Assembly (NCBI GenBank): GCA_900319995.1
Contig: ONQO01000019.1
Location: 1-36,625 of the forward strand
DNA length: 36,625 bases
Direction: 5' to 3'
From: an uncultured Bacteroidales bacterium
GTDB lineage: Bacteria; Bacteroidota; Bacteroidia; Bacteroidales; Paludibacteraceae
The position numbers and the translations under genes are program-made. The notes beneath the pieces are model-generated. The model saw only the letters and a list, made by a program, of their open reading frames with translations, did no database searches and was not told the DNA's origin. Below, in pieces: positions 1 to 11,209 of the stretch; within the stretch, counting starts at the first letter, position 1; every line of letters begins with the position of its first letter.

Positions 1-1
1 T

Positions 2-292
2 ATGCGCGTGAATGGACGAGACATCGCAACGCTCGAAAATGCGGACTACATCATACCAGTAGGAACTTATCCGGTCTCGGTCACATTCTCACCGCGCTTT
101 CAAAGAAACCTACCGCTTATCAGTAACGTGCCCGGACGCAGCGGGATTCGGATTCACGGAGGTACAAAGCCGGAACACAGCAAAGGTTGTGTCTTGGTAA
201 ATGCCGCCATGGAGCAAGAACTTACCGCGAAATGGCTTGCGTTGCAAGCAAGTAATGAACCAATTAAAATCATAATTAAAAATGAAGACTGA
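2..292 (+). CDS. DUF5675 family protein (probably 5'-truncated by the window)
   Basis: The 96 visible residues match the core of the DUF5675 family as I know it: an IPVGTYPV strand near residue 18, an SPRF motif at 30-33, LPLISNVPG at 38-45, and a histidine-to-cysteine stretch (IRIHGG at 49-54, SKGC at 60-63). The His...Ser-x-Gly-Cys spacing recalls the active site of YkuD L,D-transpeptidases, but I would not claim that activity. Family members are usually longer at the N-terminus, so the ATG at base 2 may be internal and the gene may begin outside the window. Such genes often sit in prophage-like or cell-wall lysis neighbourhoods in Bacteroidetes. It overlaps the next small ORF by 11 bp in another frame, which suggests co-transcription. 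The role is unknown. Confidence 0.7.
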   Translation: MRVNGRDIATLENADYIIPVGTYPVSVTFSPRFQRNLPLISNVPGRSGIRIHGGTKPEHSKGCVLVNAAMEQELTAKWLALQASNEPIKIIIKNED

Positions 293-389
293 AAACGAAG
301 AAAAAGACTGGGTGAAAGTCCTATTTGAAGTAATCATCAAGATTCTCACGCTGGGCTTCTACCATGTGGAGAAACATCGAAACGCTTAA
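282..389 (+). CDS. 35-residue small hydrophobic protein
   Basis: ATG AAG ACT at 282 opens a 35-codon frame ending in TAA at 387-389. The peptide has a charged start (KTENEEKDW), one hydrophobic stretch at residues 11-27, and a basic end (HVEKHRN). It starts inside the last codons of the DUF5675 gene, an 11-bp overlap typical of coupled genes. Bacteroidetes phage-like loci often carry a very short protein with a W-K-x-hydrophobic pattern beside a DUF5675 or amidase gene (the 'smalltalk' family). The resemblance here is loose and I do not claim identity. It is too short for coding statistics, so the overlap and the clean hydrophobic pattern are the main support. Confidence 0.4.
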   Translation: MKTENEEKDWVKVLFEVIIKILTLGFYHVEKHRNA

Positions 390-700
390 TCTAAAACTGC
401 GCGTGACTCGCAGCACAGCCGCTCGATTACGCCTACGTTTTGATCTACGCTTCCCCCACTGCAACTCTACGAGTTACATCGGGGACCCTGAAAAATAAAG
501 GAAGGCGGCAGCAATGCCGCTTTCTTTGTGACGGCATAGAATGCCGACGAAATGGACGGAGGACAATCGTAACACCCGACCGATGGTAATTAGAAATAAA
601 AAGATTTTTCTTTCCCCCATTTTTTTCGCGAAGCGAGAGAGAAGAATAAAAAGAGAAACAAATCATGCATGAACCGACAGAGCAGAGGATATATAAACGA
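390..700. other. gene-poor gap
   Basis: Apart from the hairpin at 498-527 I see no supported gene or promoter here. Open frames in the gap are short, low in plausible protein content and without start signals. Confidence 0.6.
498..527 (+). terminator. hairpin downstream of the DUF5675 operon
   Basis: GCGGCA (505-510), loop GCAA, TGCCGC (515-520) form a perfect 6-bp stem. It is extended outward by A-T, G-C and two G-T pairs to 498 and 527. The 3' arm is T-rich (TTTCTTT), but there is no long T-run after the stem, so termination is likely but not certain. Confidence 0.5.
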
Positions 701-726
701 AGAGAGCGCCCCGAAGGACGCTCTCT
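688..726 (-). terminator. terminator of nifJ (UUCG-loop hairpin)
   Basis: Read on the minus strand, AGAGAGCG-TCC pairs with GGG-CGCTCTCT around a TTCG tetraloop (701-726 on the plus strand): 11 pairs, one of them G-T. A T-rich run follows (TTCGTTTATATAT). It lies about 30 bp beyond the nifJ stop codon, the expected place for an intrinsic terminator. Confidence 0.85.
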
Positions 727-756
727 CCATATATGCGCACATGCGTGCGTACCTTA

Positions 757-3700
757 TTACCATTGCGTGCCGAGCATGCGGAGGTAGGATTTGTATCGCC
801 ACTGGGCATTTTCCTGAGCGGCGGCGAAGAGCTCGTCTGCCTCTTTCGGGAACTGCTTTGCTACAGAAGCGAAACGAACCTCACCCTTGAGGTAGTCTTG
901 GAACTTATCCCACTGCGGCTCTTTGGAGTCGAGCGAGAACGGGTTCTTGCCTTCTGCCTCGAGCTGCGGGTTGTAACGCCAGAGGTGCCAGTAACCGCAT
1001 TCAACAGCCTTCGCCTCCTCAGCCTGGGACTTGCCCATACCGGCTTTCAGACCGTGGTTGATACACGGAGCGTAAGCGATGATGAGCGACGGTCCGGGAT
1101 AAGCTTCCGCCTCACGGATAGCCTTGAGGGTCTGAGCCTGGTCAGCGCCCATAGCGATCTGAGCTACATAGACATATCCGTAGGTGGTAGCAATCATACC
1201 GAGGTCTTTCTTACGAACACGCTTACCCATAGCAGCGAACTTAGCGATAGCGCCAAGCGGCGTTGCCTTGGATGCCTGACCACCGGTGTTGGAGTAAACC
1301 TCGGTATCGAGCACGAGGATGTTGACATCTTCGCCGGAAGCGATGACGTGGTCGAGTCCGCCGTAACCGATATCATAGGAAGCACCGTCACCACCGACGA
1401 TCCACTGGCTGCGTTTAACGATATGATCTTTCTCAGCGAGGATAGCCTTGCAGGTGTCGCAACCGCATTTCTCCATAGCAGCCACCATCGGCTCGTAGAG
1501 ACGGTTGGTAACCTCTGCAGAGTTCTGGTTCTCCAGCCACTCTTTGAACATTGCTTTGAGTTCGTCGGAGCAGTCAGCGCACTCGAGGCCTTTCTGCATG
1601 AGAGCAGCAAGACGCTCGCGCAGTTTGCGGTGTGCAATCTGCATACCAAGACCGTACTCGCAGAAGTCCTCGAAGAGGGAGTTGGACCAAGCCGGACCAT
1701 GACCCTTCTCGTTCTTGGTATAAGGAGTAGAAGGTACAGAACCGGAGTAGATAGAGGTACAACCGGTAGCGTTAGCGATGATCTCGCGATCGCCGACGAG
1801 TTGGCTGATAAGCTTCAGATACGGAGTCTCACCGCAACCGGAGCAAGCGCCGGAGAACTCGAAGAGCGGCGTAGCGAACTGGCTGTTCTTGACGTTGTTG
1901 AGTTCAACGAGGTGTTGCTTGGTAGCGACTTTCTCTACGCAGTAGTCCCAGTTAGCAGCCTCGCCGAGTTGGCTCTCGAGGTCGACCATAGCGAGTGCCT
2001 TGCCTGTCTTCGGATTGCCCGGACAAACATCGACACAGTTACCGCAACCGAGGCAGTCCATAACGCCAACCTGCATACGGAAGTGCATACCCTTCATGGC
2101 AGCCGGAGCTTTCATCTCGCGGGTAGCAGCACCGTTGAGGCCTGCGAGCTCTTTCTCGTCCAGCACGAACGGACGAATACATGCGTGAGGACAAACGTAC
2201 GCACACTTGTTACACTCGATACAGTTGTCAGCAGTCCAAACCGGAACGAACGCAGACACACCACGTTTCTCGAACTTAGCGGTACCTGCAGGCCATGTAC
2301 CATCCTCGATGCCCTTGAACGAGCTAACCGGAAGGAGGTCACCGTCCTGACCGTTGATTGGACGAACGACTTTGGTGATGAACTCCGGCTCATCTCCGTA
2401 GTCCTTAGCGGGATCAGCAGGCAGTTTGGACCATGCGGGATCGATAGCGAGCTCTTGGTACTCACCACCGCGATCAACCGCAGCGTAGTTCTTGTTCACC
2501 ACGTCCTCACCCTTCTTGCCGTAAGACTTCACGATGAAGTGCTTCATCTCCTCGACGGCCTTCTCAACAGGGATGACTGCGGTGATACGGAAGAAAGCAG
2601 ACTGGAGGATGGTGTTGGTACGGTTGCCCAGACCGATCTCCTGTGCGATCTTCGTAGCGTTGATGTAATAAACTTTAATCTTATGGTCAGCGAAGTATTT
2701 CTTCACTTTGTTCGGCAGGTTCTTAACCAGCTCGTCACCCTCCCAGATGGTGTTCAGCAGGAACGTACCGCCGTCCTGCAGACCGCGGGTCACATCGTAC
2801 ATGTGGAGGTAAGCCTGAACGTGGCAAGCCACGAAGTTAGGCGTGGTAACGAGATAGGTCGAGTGAATAGGCTCGTCGCCGAAACGGAGGTGCGAGCAGG
2901 TGAATCCACCGGATTTCTTACTGTCGTAAGAGAAGTACGCCTGGCAGTATTTGTCGGTGGTGTCACCGATGATCTTCACGGAGTTCTTGTTAGCACCGAC
3001 GGTACCGTCTGCACCGAGTCCGTAGAACTTAGCCTGGAAGAGCGAAGCGTCACCCATCGCGATCTCCTCGCCAACCGGCAGAGAAGTGAAGGTGAGGTCA
3101 TCGTTGATACCCACGGTGAAGTGGTTCTTCGGTTGCGGCAGCGCGAGGTTCTCGAATACTGCGAGCATCTGTGCCGGCGTGGTATCGTTCGAACCCAGAC
3201 CGTAACGACCGCCAACAACGAGCAGGTCCTTGAGACCGAGTTCGTCGAGTGCGTCTTTTACATCGAGGTAAAGCGGTTCGCCGTTAGCGCCCGGCTCTTT
3301 GGTACGATCGAGCACGCAGATACGTTTTGCGCTCTTCGGCAGTGCCTCCTGCAAGTACTTGAGGCTGAACGGACGATAGAGGTGAACGTTGATGAGACCG
3401 AGTTTCTTGTTACCCTTAGCTGCTTCATAATCAATCACTTCGCGGATAGCCTCGCAAGCCGAACCCATACAGATGATGATGTTCTCTGCGTCAGCAGCGC
3501 CGTAGTAGTTGAACGGACGATACTCGCGGCCGGTGATCTTCGAGATCTCCTTCATGTAGTCGGAAACGATGTCAGCCACGCCGTCGTAGTAACGGTTACA
3601 GCTCTCGCGGTGAGCGAAGAAGACATCGGGGTTCTCTGCCATACCTTTCATCTCCGGACGCATCGGGCTGAGCGCACGCTCACGGAACTCCTGGAGCGCC

Positions 3701-4299
3701 TTGTAGTCTACCAATGGACGGAGGTCCTCCATATCCATCGCTTCCACCTTTTGGTACTCGTGGGACGTACGGAAGCCGTCGAAGAAGTTCAAAAATGGCA
3801 CGCGGCTCTTGATAGTAGCGAGGTGTGCTACTCCGGCGAGGTCCATTACCTCTTGTACGGAAGCCTCAGCGAGCATAGCGAAACCGGTCTGGCGGCACGC
3901 CATGACATCCTGGTGGTCACCGAAGATACAGAGCACGTGCGAAGCGAGCGTACGAGCCGATACATGGAAAACGGACGGGATCAACTCGCCGGCAATCTTG
4001 TACATGTTCGGGATCATGAGGAGCAGACCCTGTGAAGCCGTGAAAGTGGTGGTGAGAGCACCTGCGTTCAGCGAACCGTGTACGGCACCTGCGGCACCGG
4101 CCTCAGACTGCATCTCCTGCACGAGAACGGTCTCACCGAAGAGGTTCTTGCGACCTGCGGCTGCCCACTCGTCCACGTTCTCCGCCATAGGCGACGACGG
4201 CGTGATAGGATAGATGGCTGCTACCTCGGTAAACATGTAAGCCACATGCGCCGCAGCAGCGTTACCATCCATCGTCATGAATTTCTTTTCTTTTGCCAT
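757..4299 (-). CDS. nifJ: pyruvate:ferredoxin (flavodoxin) oxidoreductase
   Basis: This 1180-residue single-chain enzyme oxidatively decarboxylates pyruvate with CoA to acetyl-CoA and CO2 and passes electrons to ferredoxin, the usual route in anaerobic Bacteroidales. The length is full for the family. Visible landmarks are YPITPSS at residues 30-36 in the pyruvate-binding N-terminal domain; a first ferredoxin-like motif CIECNKCAYVCP near 691; a second, CLGCGNCVDVCPG, near 750; the cysteine-rich thiamine-domain entry CSGCGETPYL near 818; and the thiamine-diphosphate site GDGASYDIGYGGLDHV near 970, followed by YSNTGGQASKATP. The start ATG is well placed before KEKKFMTMDGN. It appears monocistronic: its own terminator follows and a repeat-filled 166-bp gap precedes it. 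The likely electron acceptor gene, a small ferredoxin, is 1.6 kb away on the same strand. Confidence 0.98.
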   Translation of the reverse strand: MAKEKKFMTMDGNAAAAHVAYMFTEVAAIYPITPSSPMAENVDEWAAAGRKNLFGETVLVQEMQSEAGAAGAVHGSLNAGALTTTFTASQGLLLMIPNMYKIAGELIPSVFHVSARTLASHVLCIFGDHQDVMACRQTGFAMLAEASVQEVMDLAGVAHLATIKSRVPFLNFFDGFRTSHEYQKVEAMDMEDLRPLVDYKALQEFRERALSPMRPEMKGMAENPDVFFAHRESCNRYYDGVADIVSDYMKEISKITGREYRPFNYYGAADAENIIICMGSACEAIREVIDYEAAKGNKKLGLINVHLYRPFSLKYLQEALPKSAKRICVLDRTKEPGANGEPLYLDVKDALDELGLKDLLVVGGRYGLGSNDTTPAQMLAVFENLALPQPKNHFTVGINDDLTFTSLPVGEEIAMGDASLFQAKFYGLGADGTVGANKNSVKIIGDTTDKYCQAYFSYDSKKSGGFTCSHLRFGDEPIHSTYLVTTPNFVACHVQAYLHMYDVTRGLQDGGTFLLNTIWEGDELVKNLPNKVKKYFADHKIKVYYINATKIAQEIGLGNRTNTILQSAFFRITAVIPVEKAVEEMKHFIVKSYGKKGEDVVNKNYAAVDRGGEYQELAIDPAWSKLPADPAKDYGDEPEFITKVVRPINGQDGDLLPVSSFKGIEDGTWPAGTAKFEKRGVSAFVPVWTADNCIECNKCAYVCPHACIRPFVLDEKELAGLNGAATREMKAPAAMKGMHFRMQVGVMDCLGCGNCVDVCPGNPKTGKALAMVDLESQLGEAANWDYCVEKVATKQHLVELNNVKNSQFATPLFEFSGACSGCGETPYLKLISQLVGDREIIANATGCTSIYSGSVPSTPYTKNEKGHGPAWSNSLFEDFCEYGLGMQIAHRKLRERLAALMQKGLECADCSDELKAMFKEWLENQNSAEVTNRLYEPMVAAMEKCGCDTCKAILAEKDHIVKRSQWIVGGDGASYDIGYGGLDHVIASGEDVNILVLDTEVYSNTGGQASKATPLGAIAKFAAMGKRVRKKDLGMIATTYGYVYVAQIAMGADQAQTLKAIREAEAYPGPSLIIAYAPCINHGLKAGMGKSQAEEAKAVECGYWHLWRYNPQLEAEGKNPFSLDSKEPQWDKFQDYLKGEVRFASVAKQFPKEADELFAAAQENAQWRYKSYLRMLGTQW

Positions 4300-4313
4300 A
4301 AGATTAAATGATT

Positions 4314-4460
4314 ATTTGTGATTTGTAATTTGTTATTTGTTATTTTTTCGTGATTTCGTCATTTCGAGGTCTCGATAACATATCGATAACATATCGGGTA
4401 AAGTCTAGGATTGTCTCGATGTGGTCTCGATTTAATCTCGACTAAGTCTCGGTATAAAGT
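4314..4460. repeat. composite 7/8/11-bp phased array upstream of nifJ
   Basis: Three periods follow one another. Four 7-mers ATTTGTN run from 4314 to 4341. CG dinucleotides then recur every 8 bp at 4349, 4357, 4365 and 4373. After that CGA or CGG recurs every 11 bp at 4373, 4384, 4395, 4417, 4428, 4439 and 4450, with a degenerate TAG at the 4406 position. Two 11-mers (ATAACATATCG) are identical; the others share mainly the TCTCG end. The array fills the gap between the nifJ start and the stop codon of the neighbouring ATPase gene. Confidence 0.85.
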
Positions 4461-4465
4461 TGACA

Positions 4466-5704
4466 TCAATAGAGGAAACCGAGGAGCCACAACGGGATTT
4501 GATTGCCGCGGCCAGTTTCCAGTTCGCCGACGGCAGTAGGACGGATAGTGTCGCGGGAAGTAGGCAACTCTTTGACATCAAAATAATACTTGTTGTCGAT
4601 GATGAACATCGCCGAACGATCAGTAGCGTTCACTTTGTGCGATCCGTGTATAGCCGCGTAGAAATAGGTCTCGTATAAGTCAGCCATCGCGATCTCTCTC
4701 GTAAAAATCATTTGAGCCACATTGGGATTGTGCATATAGACCTTCGTAGGTTTCATCGGGAAATTCTTGTTCTCAGGATAGAGCAAATTGATGAGACGTG
4801 AGTCCTTGAGATACTTGATATAGTTCATTGTAGTGGCTCGACTCAGTCCTATTTCCTCGGAAATGCTGCTTATATTGAGCGCGCAAGGCGTTTCTTTGAG
4901 AAGGATATATAGCAATTTGCGAAGTTTATGCAGGCACGAAACATCAATCTGCTTAATCATGAGGACGTCCACCTCGAGTTGGCTATTCATTACTTTTAAC
5001 AACTCTGCCTCAAAACTTTTACTCTCAAGATAAGAAGGATAGTAGCCGTGGTCAAGATAAGCATGGAAATAATTAAGCGGTTGAACCCTGTCGCATATTT
5101 CTCGTGAGATAGAAGAATGACGCTGAATTATCTCATCCAATGAATAGGAGCGGAATCTCAACCCGGTTTGGAGGTTGAGGTACTCTCTAAATGAAAATCC
5201 GCGCAAGTTATACGTTTTGACAATATCCTTCAGGTCGTTGTTATCCTCATCAATAGGCATGACCGGAGTAGCACAAAATATGATATGCAGTTCCTTGTAT
5301 TTGGAATAGCATCGTTTAAGTTCACGCGACCAGTTGGTATATTTGAACAATTGGTCAAGGAACAGATATTGTCCACCTTCTTTGACAAACTTTCCCGCCA
5401 ATTCGACCAAAGTGTGCTCAGTGAAATAGAAATCATTAAGGCTCACGTATAGACAGGGACGAATGTCTTTGAACTGTTTCTTGAACCTTTTTCTACCTTT
5501 ACCTTCCGGTTCGGGCATGTTTTTCCACTCGGTTTCAATCTCTTTGACACGAGAAAGTAGGAAATCGGTTTTACCAACACCTCTTCCACCTTTGATAGCA
5601 ATAAGGCGGTCATCCCAATTGATTTCGTCCATTAGCAACCTGCGAATAGGCATTGAAGAATGCTCTACCAGAAAATCGTGGATTCTAAAAAAAGCGTCTA
5701 ACAT
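4466..5704 (-). CDS. AAA ATPase, DUF4143-type ATP-binding protein
   Basis: The 412-residue protein has an N-terminal P-loop GGRGVGKTD at residues 39-47, a plausible Walker B region (QYLFLDQL) near 130, and a C-terminal half with a winged-helix-like segment (SISEEIGLSRATTMNYIKYL) followed by the KVYMHNPNVAQ region typical of AAA_14/DUF4143 proteins. These are common, multi-copy and poorly understood in Bacteroidetes. They are often strain-variable and some have been linked to mobile elements or defence, which is inference here. Length is normal. A Bacteroidetes promoter sits about 55 bp upstream. The stop lies at the edge of the repeat array before nifJ, with no hairpin terminator visible. Confidence 0.85.
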   Translation of the reverse strand: MLDAFFRIHDFLVEHSSMPIRRLLMDEINWDDRLIAIKGGRGVGKTDFLLSRVKEIETEWKNMPEPEGKGRKRFKKQFKDIRPCLYVSLNDFYFTEHTLVELAGKFVKEGGQYLFLDQLFKYTNWSRELKRCYSKYKELHIIFCATPVMPIDEDNNDLKDIVKTYNLRGFSFREYLNLQTGLRFRSYSLDEIIQRHSSISREICDRVQPLNYFHAYLDHGYYPSYLESKSFEAELLKVMNSQLEVDVLMIKQIDVSCLHKLRKLLYILLKETPCALNISSISEEIGLSRATTMNYIKYLKDSRLINLLYPENKNFPMKPTKVYMHNPNVAQMIFTREIAMADLYETYFYAAIHGSHKVNATDRSAMFIIDNKYYFDVKELPTSRDTIRPTAVGELETGRGNQIPLWLLGFLY

Positions 5705-5759
5705 GGCTATTGGGGTATTAATTTTTGCTATTTTTTCACTATTTTATTAAAAATCGCTG

Positions 5760-5791
5760 CAAAGTTACTACTTTTTTTTGAAATTTGCAAG
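5760..5791 (-). promoter_or_regulatory. promoter of the AAA ATPase gene
   Basis: Minus-strand TAACTTTG (5767 to 5760), followed by CAGCG and preceded by an A-rich stretch. A TTGC near 5787-5790 is a weak -33 candidate at the usual distance. Confidence 0.65.
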
Positions 5792-5807
5792 TATTTTGCG
5801 CTTTTTT

Positions 5808-5842
5808 TTAAAAAAAAGAGGGTCTACATGCCGTAGTCCCTC
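5808..5842 (-). terminator. terminator of the ferredoxin gene
   Basis: On the minus strand GAGGG-A-CTAC, loop GGCAT, GTAG-A-CCCTC form two stems with one A-A mismatch (plus-strand 5818-5842). A run of T's follows directly. It lies about 45 bp beyond the ferredoxin stop. Confidence 0.9.
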
Positions 5843-5887
5843 AAAAATACACATTTTTTGTTAAAAAATGCACTTTTTTTCATGCAA

Positions 5888-6052
5888 TTAGAGCGAGATA
5901 GCGCCACTTGGGCAAACATCCGCGCAAGTACCACATTCGGTACAAACGTCCGGATCAATGGAATAGTGTTCACCTTCCGAGATCGCGCCCATCGGGCACT
6001 CGTCAATACAGGTACCGCAAGCAATGCAGTCAGTTGAAATTTTGTAAGCCAT
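5888..6052 (-). CDS. 2[4Fe-4S] ferredoxin, 54 residues
   Basis: A small gene between 6052 (ATG) and 5888 (TAA). Two classical clusters are visible: CIACGTCIDECP at residues 9-20 and CTECGTCADVCP at 37-48, each CxxCxxCxxxCP, with GAIS after both, as in clostridial-type bacterial ferredoxins. Eight cysteines and the length of about 55 residues fit the family exactly. It is a soluble cytoplasmic electron carrier and a natural partner for the pyruvate:ferredoxin oxidoreductase encoded nearby. It has its own strong promoter (6138-6169) and its own terminator (5808-5842), so it is a single-gene unit, probably highly expressed. Confidence 0.97.
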   Translation of the reverse strand: MAYKISTDCIACGTCIDECPMGAISEGEHYSIDPDVCTECGTCADVCPSGAISL

Positions 6053-6061
6053 GATAATTTA

Positions 6062-6082
6062 ATTTATGATTTGTGATTTATG
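6062..6082. repeat. three 7-bp repeats ATTTRTG
   Basis: ATTTATG, ATTTGTG, ATTTATG in tandem in the ferredoxin leader, directly upstream of its start. The unit is close to the ATTTGTN heptamers upstream of nifJ. Confidence 0.7.
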
Positions 6083-6137
6083 ATTTCGAATTTGCTTTCC
6101 TGTTTCAAAAAGGCACGATTACTTTCGTTTCCGAGTG

Positions 6138-6169
6138 CAAAGGTAGTACATTTTTTTGAGACTACCAAA
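6138..6169 (-). promoter_or_regulatory. promoter of the ferredoxin gene
   Basis: Minus-strand TTTG (6169-6166), exactly 20 bp, then TACCTTTG (6145-6138) followed by CACTCGG. This is a textbook Bacteroidetes -33/-7 pair. Confidence 0.9.
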
Positions 6170-6219
6170 TTTTAGGGATATTTTCTTGTGTTTTTCTTAT
6201 TTTTTGTAGTTTGCGTCAA

Positions 6220-6752
6220 TTATTTCTTTTTCTTGGAAACAGTAGCGAGTGCGGCAGCTAATTGTGCCGCAGGACCTGTCAATCCTTTGTCTGTCAATCC
6301 TTTGCGCTTGGCATAAGTAGTCCAATCTTTTGCGCCGCCTTCTCCGTGCGGCAATCCCAACTGAAGGAAATGACAGTACGCAATACCGAGGGCGTCGGTA
6401 GCATCGAGCTTCTTAGGCATTTCTTCGTCGGGGATATGTAAGAAGCGTTGTAGCATGCCAGCAACTTGCTGTTTGGTAGAGTGTCCGTTACCGGTAATCG
6501 CCATCTTGATTTTCATCGGGGAATACTCATAAATGGGGACATCCTTGCTCAGCGCAGCCGCAATCGCGACACCTTGCGCGTGTACTCCTTCTGGAGCCGA
6601 GGATATTGCCCATCCAGTTTATGCACGTCATAGGCTCCAAAATCCAGTATTTCAACCTGTTGCCCTACTGTGTGTAACACCGCATAGCCCATATATAGCG
6701 TTCCCGGGTCAACACCTAATATTATATGTTCATTCCGGACGAAGTCCTGCAT
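6220..6752 (-). pseudogene. ruvC: ruvC, Holliday junction endonuclease, internal deletion with frameshift
   Basis: The first 55 codons (from 6752) read as a RuvC N-terminus with ILGVDPGTLYMGYAVL, which holds the first catalytic Asp. The frame then runs into KEYTRKVSRLRLR and a stop. In another frame, from about 6590 down to 6220, the protein resumes with AQGVAIAAALSKDVPIYEY, PMKIKMAITGNG and KLDATDALGIAYCHF, carrying the C-terminal catalytic Asp residues. Compared with RuvC family structure, roughly 34-37 residues are absent at the junction, including the Glu of the IE(A/Q) active-site motif. The loss is not a multiple of three. The visible sequence therefore cannot give an active resolvase. 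Since ruvC is near-universal, an assembly deletion is as likely as a true pseudogene. Neighbours upstream are a small membrane protein and divIC, a normal context. Confidence 0.85.
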
Positions 6753-6756
6753 TCAG

Positions 6757-6796
6757 GTTAAAACGTTAAATGGTTAAAGTGTTCAATTGTTATTCG
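6757..6796. repeat. degenerate 8-bp repeats starting GTT
   Basis: GTTAAAAC, GTTAAATG, GTTAAAGT, GTTCAATT, GTTATTCG follow one another with period 8 in the short gap between ruvC and the small membrane protein gene. The last unit overlaps the stop codon of that gene. Confidence 0.6.
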
Positions 6797-6954
6797 TCTT
6801 TTTCATGGTTTCTGACGAAACCGCGGATGATGACCACTACCGCACCGGCGATAAGCACATAATCGGCATAAGGCTGCATATCAGCCACACTCAAAGCAGC
6901 TCCGACAGCCATTATTATGAGTCCGATAATTAATATGATGGTTGATTTTCTCAT
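6790..6954 (-). CDS. 54-residue membrane protein with two hydrophobic segments
   Basis: ATG at 6954 to TAA at 6790. The protein has two hydrophobic stretches, about residues 5-22 (TIILIIGLIIMAVGAALS) and 30-45 (ADYVLIAGAVVVIIRG), joined by a short turn, with a basic/acidic tail (RNHEKDE). This predicts a two-pass inner-membrane hairpin. It lies between divIC and ruvC on the same strand, 15 bp after the divIC stop, so it is probably co-transcribed. I do not recognise a named family. Its support is the clean topology and operon position. Confidence 0.7.
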   Translation of the reverse strand: MRKSTIILIIGLIIMAVGAALSVADMQPYADYVLIAGAVVVIIRGFVRNHEKDE

Positions 6955-6969
6955 TTCATTTATAATCAT

Positions 6970-7272
6970 TTATTCTTCCTCCACAAGGAATATATCTTCA
7001 TTAGAGGTATGCATATAATAATTTTCGCGCGCGAATTTCTCAAGGCTGTCGAGATTATTGAGATTCTTTATTTGCCGTTGTTTTTCCAAAGCGCCCTTAC
7101 GATACATGTCTCTCTGCTGCTCATTACGACGAATTTCTCCGCCGCGTTTGGCAAACATAATCAAACTTTGGTCTCCGACAAACACATAGACCACTCCAAA
7201 CACCAACAGGGTAAGCACATATTTCCCCCATTTGCGTATCTTAATCGTATTCCAAAAGTCAGAAAAATTCAC
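6970..7272 (-). CDS. divIC: septum formation initiator, FtsB/DivIC family
   Basis: The 100-residue protein has a short cytoplasmic start, one transmembrane helix at about residues 18-34 (YVLTLLVFGVVYVFVGD), then a charged helical stretch (GGEIRRNEQQRDMYRKGALEKQRQIKNL) suited to a coiled coil, and the LEKFARENYYMHTSNEDIFLVEE ending diagnostic of FtsB/DivIC. Known family members bind FtsL and FtsQ in the divisome to control septal peptidoglycan synthesis. Length is normal. It heads a minus-strand unit with the small membrane protein and ruvC, from a promoter at 7326-7333 divergent to the secreted nuclease gene. Confidence 0.9.
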   Translation of the reverse strand: MNFSDFWNTIKIRKWGKYVLTLLVFGVVYVFVGDQSLIMFAKRGGEIRRNEQQRDMYRKGALEKQRQIKNLNNLDSLEKFARENYYMHTSNEDIFLVEEE

Positions 7273-7325
7273 CTTTACAGCCTAAAAAAATTAATATTAA
7301 CAGCTCATATCTTCAAAATCGGCTG

Positions 7326-7333
7326 CAAAGATA
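7326..7333 (-). promoter_or_regulatory. -7 element for divIC
   Basis: Minus-strand TATCTTTG followed by CAGCCG, about 55 bp before the divIC start. The -33 region is only A/T-rich, without a clear TTTG. Confidence 0.6.
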
Positions 7334-7341
7334 CAATTTTT

Positions 7342-7373
7342 TTTGCATATATGAAAATTTTTTTGTACTTTTG
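7342..7373 (+). promoter_or_regulatory. promoter of the secreted EEP nuclease gene
   Basis: TTTG at 7342-7345, 20 bp, TACTTTTG at 7366-7373. Start of transcription would fall near 7380, about 85 bp before the ATG at 7466. It overlaps the divergent divIC promoter, so the two could interfere. Confidence 0.8.
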
Positions 7374-7465
7374 TGGCGAATTTATGATAATTGATTATTT
7401 TTAGCCCCAATGGGCACCAAAAGTTGAGACATCAGATTATAAACAATTGACAATAGGAATTGCCT

Positions 7466-11192
<3,727 letters not shown>

Positions 11193-11209
11193 CGGAACTT
11201 CTACCTGAT

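Noticed and set aside
733-4035. 1100-codon open frame antisense to nifJ
   Set aside because: It mirrors the codon bias of nifJ. The protein has no recognisable domain, and nifJ itself is certain.
5824-6024. 66-codon frame over the ferredoxin gene
   Set aside because: It is the wrong frame; the 54-residue frame at 5888-6052 has both 4Fe-4S motifs.
6220-6752. Programmed frameshift or intein/intron in ruvC
   Set aside because: Conserved coding material is missing, not interrupted, so frameshifting could not restore the protein.
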